A stretch of 64,000 nt of DNA. It comes from VXYL01 sp963422285. Lineage in GTDB: Bacteria > Pseudomonadota > Gammaproteobacteria > Pseudomonadales > Azotimanducaceae. A program made the position numbers and the translations under genes. A model generated the notes under the pieces. The model did no database searches. It was not told the origin of the DNA and worked only from the letters and a program-made list of their open reading frames with translations. The stretch covers positions 124,001 to 188,000 of the forward strand of contig CAXXJO010000002.1 in NCBI GenBank assembly GCA_963422285.2, written 5' to 3'. This document shows, piece after piece, positions 15,651-23,836 of the stretch. Position 1 is the first letter of the stretch. The number at the start of each line of letters is the position of its first letter.

Positions 15651-17525
15651 CTATGGCGCTGCCAACAGCGACCGCTCGCCGACGACGCGACGCGTGTCGC
15701 CGCTGCGGCGGGTGAAGCCCTTGGCGTCGAAGTGCTCCAGCACCTCGACGACCACGTTGCGGCCGACGCCGGTGGCATCGCGAAACTGGCGCACCGTGAA
15801 CGGGCCGTCGGCGTCGAGACGGATAGCGACCTCGGCCAGCTCCAGCAGGCGGGTGGGAAGGTAGTGGCGGGTGTCGCTGACGCGAACGGTCAGGCCGAAG
15901 GCGGGCAGGGCGCGCAGATCCCGCTCGAAGGCCTGGAAAGAGCGCTTGAGGCGTTTGGCGATGTCGCCGAGGCTGGGCGGCTGGATGGAGTCGAGCAGGG
16001 TTTCGACTTCCCGGAAGAGGCGGCGAACATCGGGTGGAATCGTGGCTTGGTGGGATGCGATGGCATAGCGCCCCCCCGCCGTCCGCAATGCGCCGGCTTC
16101 GACGCCGGCCGCAAGTGCCAGTCGACGCGCTAGGCGCATCGCTTCGTCGCCGGTGCAGAGGTTTTCGGCGCCGAGGCCGCCGCTGTGAGGATGGCGCTGG
16201 TGATGGGCAGCGAGAATCTTTTCTATATGGCGTGTCGACTCGGCGACGAGGTTCGGGTGCAGCAGATGGCCGTCGAGCACTTGCAGCCCGGCACTTTTAG
16301 CGAGCTCCTTGACCCGCTGCCCTCTCAGGTTCCAGTGGCGGGCGAAGGCGTCGGCTGCCACCGGTCGCCACGCGGCCAGCGCTGCGAGAGTCTTGCCGGC
16401 GTCGCCCGGTCGAGTGGCCGTCAACCGTCGTTGGCGAGCATCTTGCCGGCGGCGGGTGGCGGGAATCCCGAGGTCGAGGACGCGCCCGCCGCCCAGGGTG
16501 CGTTCGAGGTCGTGGTCGCGGAATACCACGCGGTCGCCTACCTTGACTTGCAGCGGCTCGCCGCAAGCAACATCGATGATGGCACCGGTTCCGGGTGCCA
16601 CCGGCGCGCTGGCGAGCAGCAGGATGCGCGCTTGGCTATGGCTGGCAGCATGGTAGACGTGTGCCGGCGCGTTGTGTCGGACGACGCGAGGAAAGTCGTC
16701 CACTACCGCTAGTTCGGCGGCGAATTGCCGCACTGGCTCGCGCACGGTCGGATCGAGCAGCCAGTCGCCGCGAGCCACCTCGTCGCTGGCGGCACCGGCG
16801 AGATTGATCGCGGCCCGGTCGCCGGCTGCCGCCGCGGGGGCGACGGTATCCTGGACATGCAGACCACGTACACGCACGGGCTTTCCGGTAGATCCCAGCA
16901 CCAGCCGATCCTCCACCGCGACGGTGCCGGTGACCACGGTGCCGGTGACCACCACGCCGCTGCCGCGGAGGGTGAAGGCGCGATCGATGGCGAGACGGAA
17001 CGGGGACGAGTCGCGGTCGTCGGGCCGGGAACGCACCGCGGCGCTCAGGTGGCTGCGCAGATGGTCGATGCCAGTGCCGGTCTCGCAGGACAGGGGAACG
17101 ATGTCGGCGCCTTCGAGAAACGAGCCGGCGATCAGAGCGCGGATGTCCTGCTGGACCTGCTCTACGCGGGTCGGCTCCACGCGGTCGGTCTTGTTGACGA
17201 CGACGACGCCGGCGGTCAAGCCGAGCAGGTGCAGAATCTGCAGATGCTCCCGGGACTGGGGCATGACGCCGTCGTCCGCGGCCACCACCAGCAGGGCGTA
17301 TTGATGGCCAGCCACTCCGGCAACCATGTTGTGGACGAAGCGGTGATGCCCCGGCACGTCCACGAAGCCGATGCGGGCATCGTCGATGTCCGCGTAGGCG
17401 AAGCCGAGGTCGATGGTCAGGCCGCGACGCTTCTCCTCCGCCAAGCGATCGGTATCGATGCCGGTCAGCGCCCGCACGATGGACGTCTTGCCGTGGTCCA
17501 CATGCCCGGCGAGGGTGACGATCAC
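15651..17525 (-). CDS. selB: selenocysteine-specific translation elongation factor SelB
   Basis: A 624-residue GTPase that carries Sec-tRNA-Sec to UGA codons marked by a SECIS hairpin. The G-domain is clear: LAGHVDHGKTSIVRAL (P-loop), RGLTIDLGFA, DVPGHHRFVHNM (DxxG) and VVNKTDRVEP (NKxD). Domains II/III follow, with FRLAIDRAFTLRGSGVVVTG. The C-terminal third has the winged-helix repeats that bind SECIS RNA, ending FRDATGVGRNVVVEVLEHFD and AKGFTRRSGDTRRV. The frame is open further upstream to 17588, but GTG 17525 is chosen because it puts VIVTLAGHVDHGK at the N-terminus and overlaps the selA stop as GTGA. Confidence 0.96.
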   Translation of the reverse strand: MIVTLAGHVDHGKTSIVRALTGIDTDRLAEEKRRGLTIDLGFAYADIDDARIGFVDVPGHHRFVHNMVAGVAGHQYALLVVAADDGVMPQSREHLQILHLLGLTAGVVVVNKTDRVEPTRVEQVQQDIRALIAGSFLEGADIVPLSCETGTGIDHLRSHLSAAVRSRPDDRDSSPFRLAIDRAFTLRGSGVVVTGTVVTGTVAVEDRLVLGSTGKPVRVRGLHVQDTVAPAAAAGDRAAINLAGAASDEVARGDWLLDPTVREPVRQFAAELAVVDDFPRVVRHNAPAHVYHAASHSQARILLLASAPVAPGTGAIIDVACGEPLQVKVGDRVVFRDHDLERTLGGGRVLDLGIPATRRRQDARQRRLTATRPGDAGKTLAALAAWRPVAADAFARHWNLRGQRVKELAKSAGLQVLDGHLLHPNLVAESTRHIEKILAAHHQRHPHSGGLGAENLCTGDEAMRLARRLALAAGVEAGALRTAGGRYAIASHQATIPPDVRRLFREVETLLDSIQPPSLGDIAKRLKRSFQAFERDLRALPAFGLTVRVSDTRHYLPTRLLELAEVAIRLDADGPFTVRQFRDATGVGRNVVVEVLEHFDAKGFTRRSGDTRRVVGERSLLAAP

Positions 17526-18886
17526 GGAAGCTTGCCCAGCAGGGCGGCCAGTTCGTCCACAGGCTCCGCCCCGCGCATGTCCAGCCACAGGCGATCCTCG
17601 GCGATGCGTCCGATGACGGCTGGGCGCAGCCGCCGCAGGGACGCCTCGAAGTCGCGCAGCCGACGGCTGCGGTCGAAGGCGACGGTGACGGCGCAGCTCG
17701 GCAGCGTTTGACCGGGCAGGGCGCCGCTGCCGAGCTGGGATCGGGAAGGTGCTATGCCGACATCGGCGCCTGGGATGCCGGCGAGGGCTTCGGCCACTAC
17801 CGCGCCTCGGTGTTGGAGTTCCGCCATCGGCAGCGCCAAGGTGCCGAGCAGGGGAATCTTCCGTGTTACGGTGGCGTCGTCCTCGTAGGCCTTGAGAGTG
17901 GCGTCGAGCAGCGCCAGCGCCAATTTGTCCAGACGCAGGGCGCGTTTCATGGGGTTGGCGTCGATCTGGTCGATCAGCGTTCGCTTGCCGATGACGATCC
18001 CCGCCTGTGCGCCGCCCAACAGCTTGTCGCCAGAGAAGGTGACCAGATCCGCGCCGGCGTCGAGCATATCCTTCGGCGTCGGTTCCCGGGGCAGGCCGAA
18101 GCGGCGCAGGTCCACCAGGACGCCGCTGCCGGCATCCATGCAGGCAGGCAGGCGGTGGCGGTGGGCGATGGCGGCGATTTCGCCTACGGGCACCTCGCGG
18201 GCGAACCCCTCAATGCGGTAGTTGCTCGGATGCGCCTTGAGCAACAGCGCCGTGCGCTCGTCGATGGCATTCTCGTAGTCGTAGGCATGGGTGCGATTGG
18301 TGGTGCCGATCTCCCGCAGCCGGCAGCCGGCTCGCTCCATCACCTCCGGCAGCCGAAAGCTGCCGCCGATCTCGACGAGCTCGCCCCGGGAGACGGGGAC
18401 GTCCCGGCCCAAGGCCAAGGTGTTCAGCACGATCAGCACCGCGGCGGCATTGTTGTTCACCACGGTCGCGGCCTCGGCCCCCGTCAGCAGACGCAGGCGG
18501 TGGGCGACGATGCCTTCCCGAGTGCCGCGCTTGCCGGTGCCGAGGTCGTATTCCAGGGTCATGGGCCGCGAGGCCGCCTCCAGGACCGTGGCGGCGAGGT
18601 CGGCGTCCAGCAGGCTGCGCCCTAGATTGGTATGGACGAGAGTGCCGGTCAGGTTGAAGACGCGCACATAGCCGTGGCCCACCTCGCGTTCGAGCCAGGC
18701 ATCGATCACCGGCGGATAGTCCGGTATGTTCGCCGCCCAGTCTGGAACTTCGCTCCCAGCGCGAACATCGGCCTGCAGCGAGCGCACCGCGTGGCGCACG
18801 GTCCGCACCCCCCAGCGACCCACTGCGGCGGCGGTAGCCGGATGGCTCAACACCCGGTCGACGCTGGGCAACTGGCGGCGAGACAT
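17522..18886 (-). CDS. selA: L-seryl-tRNA(Sec) selenium transferase
   Basis: A 454-residue PLP enzyme that converts Ser-tRNA-Sec to Sec-tRNA-Sec using selenophosphate from SelD. Typical SelA segments: an N-terminal LPSVDRVLSHP domain, FNLTGTLVHTNLGRSLL, ATVVNNNAAAVLIVLNTLA, SRGELVEIGGSFRLPEVM and EIGTTNRTHAYDYENAI. TFSGDKLLGGAQAGIVIGKR contains the PLP lysine. The length matches the family (E. coli 463). Its stop overlaps the selB GTG start, so selA and selB are translationally coupled and selC follows. Confidence 0.97.
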   Translation of the reverse strand: MSRRQLPSVDRVLSHPATAAAVGRWGVRTVRHAVRSLQADVRAGSEVPDWAANIPDYPPVIDAWLEREVGHGYVRVFNLTGTLVHTNLGRSLLDADLAATVLEAASRPMTLEYDLGTGKRGTREGIVAHRLRLLTGAEAATVVNNNAAAVLIVLNTLALGRDVPVSRGELVEIGGSFRLPEVMERAGCRLREIGTTNRTHAYDYENAIDERTALLLKAHPSNYRIEGFAREVPVGEIAAIAHRHRLPACMDAGSGVLVDLRRFGLPREPTPKDMLDAGADLVTFSGDKLLGGAQAGIVIGKRTLIDQIDANPMKRALRLDKLALALLDATLKAYEDDATVTRKIPLLGTLALPMAELQHRGAVVAEALAGIPGADVGIAPSRSQLGSGALPGQTLPSCAVTVAFDRSRRLRDFEASLRRLRPAVIGRIAEDRLWLDMRGAEPVDELAALLGKLP

Positions 18887-18947
18887 GGCGGCAAGCCTAC
18901 CACCCGATTCATCTTTTCCCCACCGCGGCGGCGCTTGCGCCAGGCAG

Positions 18948-19235
18948 TCAGTAGTCGTTCACGTCTTTCGCGTCGCCCTTGGAGCGAAAGGCCCGCCGCA
19001 GCAGCATCACACTGGCAACAGCCATGCCGGCATAGGCCAGCAGCGCGTACTTCCAGTCCGTCAGGGCGATTTCCGCTGGCAAAAGATCCCGTTCCTGCAA
19101 TACCAGCCAAGCGGCCACCAGCAGCGCGGCGATGCCGAGCGGCAGCAGGAACATGCTGCCTTCGAACATTTCCGCCAAGCAGAGCGCAATGCCGAATAGC
19201 AGCCATGCCGCCGGCAGCAGAACCCAGGCTTCCAT
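18948..19235 (-). CDS. NfeD-like membrane protein
   Basis: A 95-residue protein with two or three hydrophobic spans: WVLLPAAWLLFGIALCLAEM, FEGSMFLLPLGIAALLVAAW and YALLAYAGMAVASVMLL. The EMFEGSMFLLPLGIAALL pattern is characteristic of the N-terminal membrane domain of short NfeD proteins, the partners of stomatin-type SPFH proteins. The C-terminal OB domain of full NfeD is shortened. It begins one base after the stop of the SPFH gene, so the two form an operon and probably a membrane microdomain complex. Confidence 0.7.
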   Translation of the reverse strand: MEAWVLLPAAWLLFGIALCLAEMFEGSMFLLPLGIAALLVAAWLVLQERDLLPAEIALTDWKYALLAYAGMAVASVMLLRRAFRSKGDAKDVNDY

Positions 19236-19236
19236 A

Positions 19237-20163
19237 TCAACCTCCTTGGGCGTTCGGACGATCCGCCGCCAGAGCGGAGAGACTCTCGATGGCGCCGAGC
19301 ACGCCCACCACCTGCGTCGGCAGCACCACGGTTTTCGCGTTCGTGGCGCTGGCCAGGGCGGCGATGGCGTCCACCTGCCGCTTGCGCACCTCGAAGTCCA
19401 CGGCCGGCTGGCCGTTGTCGGCGATGGCCTCGGCCAGCACCCGCGTCTGCTCGGCGTCGGCGGCGGCCTTCTGCCGCGTGGCGTAGGCCTCGGCATCGGC
19501 CTGCAGGCGAATGGCCTCGGCGCTGCGCTGGGCTTGGTAGAGCTGGGCATCCGCGGCGAGTTCCAGGGCGCGCTTGTCGCCCTCCGCCTTCGCCACCGCG
19601 GCGCGGCGTTCGCGCTCCGCGTTCAGCTGCTGGCGCTGGGCGCTCTTGGTCTGCTCGTCGACCACCACATCGACGATTTCCGTGCGCGTGATCTCGATGC
19701 CCCACACCTCGGCGGCGGTTTGCAGATTGGTGGCGATCTCGTCGCTCATGGACTGTCGGGAGGATTGCAATTCGTCGAGTTCCAGCTTGCCGCCAGCCGA
19801 GCGCACGATGGACTGCGCCGCGGTGTGGATGGCCCGGTCCACGTCCTCAATGCGATAGACGGATTTCTCCGCATCGACGATGCGGAAGAAGACGGTGGCC
19901 TGGAGATCCACCTCCACGTTGTCGCGGGTGATGACGCTGATGTCGAAGGAGGGTAGCTGCCGCTCGATGATGGAAACGCGGTGCGCCACCCGGTCCAGGA
20001 TAGGCACGATGGCGTTCAGGCCGGCAGTGAGCGTACGCCGATAGCGGCCGAAGCGTTCGACTACGCAGACGGTGCTTTGCGGCACGATCTGCACCGCCAG
20101 CCAGACGCCGGCCACGGCGATGGCCGCGATCCCCAGAGCGATGATTCCAAGGACGCCATCCAT
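19237..20163 (-). CDS. SPFH/Band 7 (stomatin-prohibitin) membrane protein
   Basis: A 308-residue stomatin-like protein. One N-terminal transmembrane helix (VLGIIALGIAAIAVAGVWLA) precedes the Band 7 domain: QSTVCVVERFGRYRRTLTAG, LNAIVPILDRVAHRVSIIER, ITRDNVEVDLQATVFFRI. A long Ala/Glu/Gln-rich coiled coil follows (AERERRAAVAKAEGDKRALE), then a short C-terminal tail. Such proteins oligomerise at membranes and organise other proteins. ATG 20163 is chosen because the hydrophobic helix begins directly after it. The NfeD gene follows with one base between, the classic pairing. Confidence 0.88.
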   Translation of the reverse strand: MDGVLGIIALGIAAIAVAGVWLAVQIVPQSTVCVVERFGRYRRTLTAGLNAIVPILDRVAHRVSIIERQLPSFDISVITRDNVEVDLQATVFFRIVDAEKSVYRIEDVDRAIHTAAQSIVRSAGGKLELDELQSSRQSMSDEIATNLQTAAEVWGIEITRTEIVDVVVDEQTKSAQRQQLNAERERRAAVAKAEGDKRALELAADAQLYQAQRSAEAIRLQADAEAYATRQKAAADAEQTRVLAEAIADNGQPAVDFEVRKRQVDAIAALASATNAKTVVLPTQVVGVLGAIESLSALAADRPNAQGG

Positions 20164-20308
20164 GCCCGTCTCCGCTGCTGCCAACGTTGAACGCACGGCC
20201 ATCCTAGCAAAAGCTGACAGTCCAAATCGCTGTACGCCGCGCATGAAACGGGCATCGAGCGAGTGGTAAGGTGCGCATCTTGCCACGGGCTGGAACATTG
20301 GAGGCGCA

Positions 20309-21343
20309 ATGAACGACAACGCAATGGAAGAATCCGCCATCGAGGTGCAGCAGACGCCGGCGGATGTCGCCTTTGTGGGTCTCGGCGTCATGGGCTATCC
20401 CATGGCCGGGCACTTGGCCGCGGCAGACCATCGCGTACGCGTCTACAACCGCACGGCTTCCCGCGCCAAGGCTTGGCTGGAGGAGCACGGCGGCACGCTA
20501 GCCGCCAGCCCCCGTCAAGCTGCCGCCGGCGCGGACTTGGTCTTTCTGTGCGTCGGCAACGACCAGGACGTGCGCAGCGTCACCTTAGGCGACGAAGGCG
20601 TGTTCGCCGGGACGAAGGCCGGGGCCGTGGTGGTCGATCACACCACCGCATCCGCGGTACTGGCCAGGGAACTGGCGCAAGCAGGTGCTGCACAGGGGGT
20701 GGACTTTCTGGACGCGCCGGTGAGCGGCGGCCAAGCGGGTGCCGAGAACGGCCAGCTAAGCATCATGGTCGGTGGCGAGCCCGATGTGTTCGAGCGGGTG
20801 GCACCGATCATCGACGTCTACGCCAAGACGGTCAAGCGAATGGGCGGCGTCGGCTGCGGACAGCTCACCAAGATGGTCAACCAGGTATGCATCGCCGGCA
20901 CCCTGCAGGGCTTGGCAGAAGGACTGCACTTTGCCGAGAAGGCCGGGCTGGACGTGGACGCCGTGGTGGACGTCGTCTCCCAAGGCGCTGCCCAGTCCTG
21001 GCAGATGGACAATCGTGCCGCCACCATGGCGCGGCGCGAGTTCGAGTTCGGCTTCGCCGTGAACTGGATGCGCAAGGATCTGGACATGGCCCTGGCAGCG
21101 GCCCGGGAATTCGATGCCCGCATGCCGCTGGCGGCGCTGGTGGATCAGTTCTACGCCGATGTGCAGGCCATGGGCGGGGGACGCTGGGACACCTCCAGCC
21201 TGATCGAGCGCCTGCGACGGGTGGAAGAGCGCATTTCTCCGCGGCTCGAAGAGGGGCTGCGGCGTGTCGCGGAGGGCTTGCAGCGCGTCCAGCAGGATCT
21301 GCAGCGGATGGACGAGCAGCCGCTCGGCGAAAAAGCGCCATGA
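20309..21343 (+). CDS. NAD(P)-dependent beta-hydroxyacid dehydrogenase (3-hydroxyisobutyrate dehydrogenase family)
   Basis: A 344-residue oxidoreductase of the 6-phosphogluconate dehydrogenase-like family. The Rossmann motif VAFVGLGVMGYPMAGHLAAA sits near residue 20. DAPVSGGQAGAENGQLSIMV is the substrate-binding signature, and the conserved catalytic Lys lies in GQLTKMVNQ. The C-terminus is extended by ~40 charged residues predicted to form a coiled coil (RLRRVEERISPRLEEGLRRV) that the core family lacks. The substrate is unknown. Its TGA overlaps the ATG of a Ser/Thr kinase gene (ATGA), so the two are co-expressed. Confidence 0.85.
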   Translation: MNDNAMEESAIEVQQTPADVAFVGLGVMGYPMAGHLAAADHRVRVYNRTASRAKAWLEEHGGTLAASPRQAAAGADLVFLCVGNDQDVRSVTLGDEGVFAGTKAGAVVVDHTTASAVLARELAQAGAAQGVDFLDAPVSGGQAGAENGQLSIMVGGEPDVFERVAPIIDVYAKTVKRMGGVGCGQLTKMVNQVCIAGTLQGLAEGLHFAEKAGLDVDAVVDVVSQGAAQSWQMDNRAATMARREFEFGFAVNWMRKDLDMALAAAREFDARMPLAALVDQFYADVQAMGGGRWDTSSLIERLRRVEERISPRLEEGLRRVAEGLQRVQQDLQRMDEQPLGEKAP

Positions 21344-22338
21344 CGCGCTTTTCTCCGCCGCCGGACGATGACTACCCCATCGTCTCCATGGCCGATACCG
21401 ACAAGCCGCTGCCGCGCCGGATCGACTCGCGTACGCGCTACGCCTATTTCAAGACCATCGCCCGAGGCGGGCGGTCGATCATCCAGGCCTGCAAGGACCT
21501 GCACCTGATGCGCGTGGTCTGCTACAAGAGCCTCAAATCCGAGTTTGCCGACGACCCCCCGGAGCAGCGCCGCTTCGTGCGTGAAGCCCGGGTGTCCGCC
21601 ATGCTGCAGCACCCCAACACCATTCCCACCTACGAACTCGGGCGCGATGCCCAAGGCCACTGCTACTTCACCATGAAGCTGGTGCATGGCTACACCCTGC
21701 GGGATATTCTCGACTTCCGCGAGCGCTACGATTTGGCTAGGCTGGTGGATGTGATCATCCAGGTAGCGTACGCCCTGGAGTACGCCCACGGCCACGGCGT
21801 CGCGCACCGGGACATCAAGCCGGACAACATCCTGGTGGGACCGTTCGGCGAGGTGCTGCTCATGGACTGGGGTCTCGCCAAGGTCTGGCTTTCGGACGGT
21901 AGTGCGAAAGCCGACGAGCAGCGGGCCTCCACCATCCTGGAACTCGCTCAACCTTCGCTCACCGACCAGGGCCGGCTGCAGGGCACCGTGTCCTACATGT
22001 CGCCGGAGCAGATCCGCAAGGACCCGGACATCGACTATCGCACCGATCTCTACAGCCTGGGGGCAGTGCTCTACGAGGTGCTGGCCGGGCAGCCGCCAGT
22101 GGGCGGCGAGACCGTGGACCAAATCCTCGACCAGACCCTCCATGCCGACATCCCGCCACCGTCCCGGTACGCCAACCTAGCGGTGCCGTCGCGGCTGGAA
22201 GAAATCTGCATGGCCTGCCTGCGCAGCGAGCCCGACGAGCGCGTCCAGACCGCCGAGGATCTGATCCGCGAGTTGCAGGAGAACTGGCAAGTCGTTCCGC
22301 CGCTCCCGCCGAGGATCCAGCGTAGCGGGAGTGCTTGA
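21340..22338 (+). CDS. Hanks-type serine/threonine protein kinase
   Basis: A 332-residue soluble protein kinase. The glycine-rich loop is weak (IARGGRSII). The ATP-anchoring Lys is K63 in VVCYKSLKSE. HPNTIPTYELGRD and FTMKLVHGYTLRDIL mark the hinge. The catalytic loop is HRDIKPDN (Asp158) and the metal-binding motif is DWG (176-178), a common bacterial variant of DFG. TVSYMSPEQI is the APE-like segment and YRTDLYSLGAVLYEVLAGQPP the F-helix. No membrane helix or extracellular sensor domain follows. It overlaps the upstream dehydrogenase gene by four bases, which suggests the dehydrogenase or its coiled-coil tail as partner or substrate; that is inference. Confidence 0.92.
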   Translation: MTRFSPPPDDDYPIVSMADTDKPLPRRIDSRTRYAYFKTIARGGRSIIQACKDLHLMRVVCYKSLKSEFADDPPEQRRFVREARVSAMLQHPNTIPTYELGRDAQGHCYFTMKLVHGYTLRDILDFRERYDLARLVDVIIQVAYALEYAHGHGVAHRDIKPDNILVGPFGEVLLMDWGLAKVWLSDGSAKADEQRASTILELAQPSLTDQGRLQGTVSYMSPEQIRKDPDIDYRTDLYSLGAVLYEVLAGQPPVGGETVDQILDQTLHADIPPPSRYANLAVPSRLEEICMACLRSEPDERVQTAEDLIRELQENWQVVPPLPPRIQRSGSA

Positions 22339-22351
22339 CAACGTCTGCTCG

Positions 22352-23836
22352 CTACCGCGCCGGCAGCTTGTCCAAGGCGCTATGCGCCCGCTTGCGCCAA
22401 TCTGCGTCGGGATGCCAATAGGCGGTCTTTTCAAGATGCGCCCGGGCGCGGGTGGCGTCACCGGCCAATCGGTAGGCTTCGCCTAGGTAGAAGTTGATTC
22501 GAGGCGACCAGGGCGCGCCCAAATGGGCGCGGCGCAGGTAGTCCAGCGCCTCGACAGGCGCTCCGCCATACAGGTAGAGCATGCCCAAGCCGTAGGCCGC
22601 GTCGGCGCGGTTGTCGGCCAGCGCCAGGGCGCGATGAAAGAACGTTGCGGCCTGGGCCCAGCGATCGGCGCAGTCGCCGGACTCGGCGGCGCTGCAGGCT
22701 TCGACGATCAGTTGCGCCATACGCACGTTGGCGGCCGGCGCGTTGGGGTCGATCTCATAGGCGCTTTTCGCCGCCTGCAGGGCGAGGGCAGGGTCGCCGA
22801 CAGCCTGGGAGCGGCCAATCAGGGCACCTACATGGCGAGGATCGCGTTCGAGAATCCAGTCGTAGAACGCCATCGCCTGCTGCGGACGATGGGGAGCGAC
22901 TGCCTTGGCGAGAACGAGGCGTTTGTCGACGGCTTCAAGACAGGCGCGCTGGAACAGTGCTGGCTGGTAGTAGTCGATCTTGAACTTGAATACCGTCTGC
23001 GGCTCGTCGTCCCGGGCATCGAAGTAGCGGCGCAGCAAGCCGGGCAAGTCCTCCGGGGCGATATCAAGCGTCGCGCGCAGGGCATCCGCCGACGCGGCTC
23101 CCTGGTCGATGGCGGCCAGCATGGCACCGAGGTTCTCCGCATAGTGGCTGCCATCGGGGCGCCTGGCGTGGTGCAGGAAGCGCACCATCCCCCACGCCAA
23201 GCTGTAGACATTGGACAGGTCGTGGCGCTGCCAGTCCAGGCGGAAGCGTTCGCCGATCACCTGCTCGATGGGGATGAGCGGCTGCTTGACCATGAAGCGA
23301 AGCAGGGCATAGGGGCCTCGGCCCACTGTCACTACGCCTTCGTCGTCCACTTCCAAGGTGGCGAGATACGAGGCGAGTCCTTCCTCGTACCAAGCGGGCA
23401 GGTTCAGCGTGGCGCGGCTGCGCAGTAGGTAGTGGGTGTATTCGTGGAAGGCGATCGCATGCAAGCGGAGGCCGTTGCGATCGGGACCGAACGCCAGCAG
23501 GCTCTGGTTGAGCGACGGCCGCATGAATCCGGAGATGCGTGGGAAACCGAAGAGCGTGGCGAAATCCCGGGAGCGCTTGAACACCAGCACCTGCAGCGGT
23601 GCCGGTCGGTCTGGCGGCCGCCCAGGCAGCAGGGCGGAAGCGGCGGCGCGAAACCGATCCAGGGAGGCGAACAAGCTGGCCGTCTTGCGCTTCCCCAGAT
23701 CGGTCACCAAGTCGAAGTGCTCGCTGGTCGAACGACACCACGTCCGATCTTCGACTGCGGCCGGGGCCGCCGTTGACGCCAACACGCCCGCGGCGGCCAG
23801 CGCGACCACCGCCACCGGTCGGAGAAGCTCAGCCAT
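22352..23836 (-). CDS. exported peptidase-MA-like (HExxH) protein with TPR repeats
   Basis: A 494-residue protein with an N-terminal signal sequence (VAVVALAAAGVLASTAAPAA). A gluzincin-like motif IAFHEYTHYLL is followed by LPAWYEEGLASYLATLE, the arrangement of peptidase MA/DUF1570-type domains in which HExxH and a downstream Glu bind zinc. The C-terminal ~200 residues are tetratricopeptide-like helices (QAMAFYDWILERDPRHVGAL, AAYGLGMLYLYGGAPVEALD, FYLGEAYRLAGDATRARAHL). Probably periplasmic; substrate unknown. ATG 23836 overlaps the ugd stop by eight bases (ATGGCTGA). Confidence 0.75.
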   Translation of the reverse strand: MAELLRPVAVVALAAAGVLASTAAPAAVEDRTWCRSTSEHFDLVTDLGKRKTASLFASLDRFRAAASALLPGRPPDRPAPLQVLVFKRSRDFATLFGFPRISGFMRPSLNQSLLAFGPDRNGLRLHAIAFHEYTHYLLRSRATLNLPAWYEEGLASYLATLEVDDEGVVTVGRGPYALLRFMVKQPLIPIEQVIGERFRLDWQRHDLSNVYSLAWGMVRFLHHARRPDGSHYAENLGAMLAAIDQGAASADALRATLDIAPEDLPGLLRRYFDARDDEPQTVFKFKIDYYQPALFQRACLEAVDKRLVLAKAVAPHRPQQAMAFYDWILERDPRHVGALIGRSQAVGDPALALQAAKSAYEIDPNAPAANVRMAQLIVEACSAAESGDCADRWAQAATFFHRALALADNRADAAYGLGMLYLYGGAPVEALDYLRRAHLGAPWSPRINFYLGEAYRLAGDATRARAHLEKTAYWHPDADWRKRAHSALDKLPAR

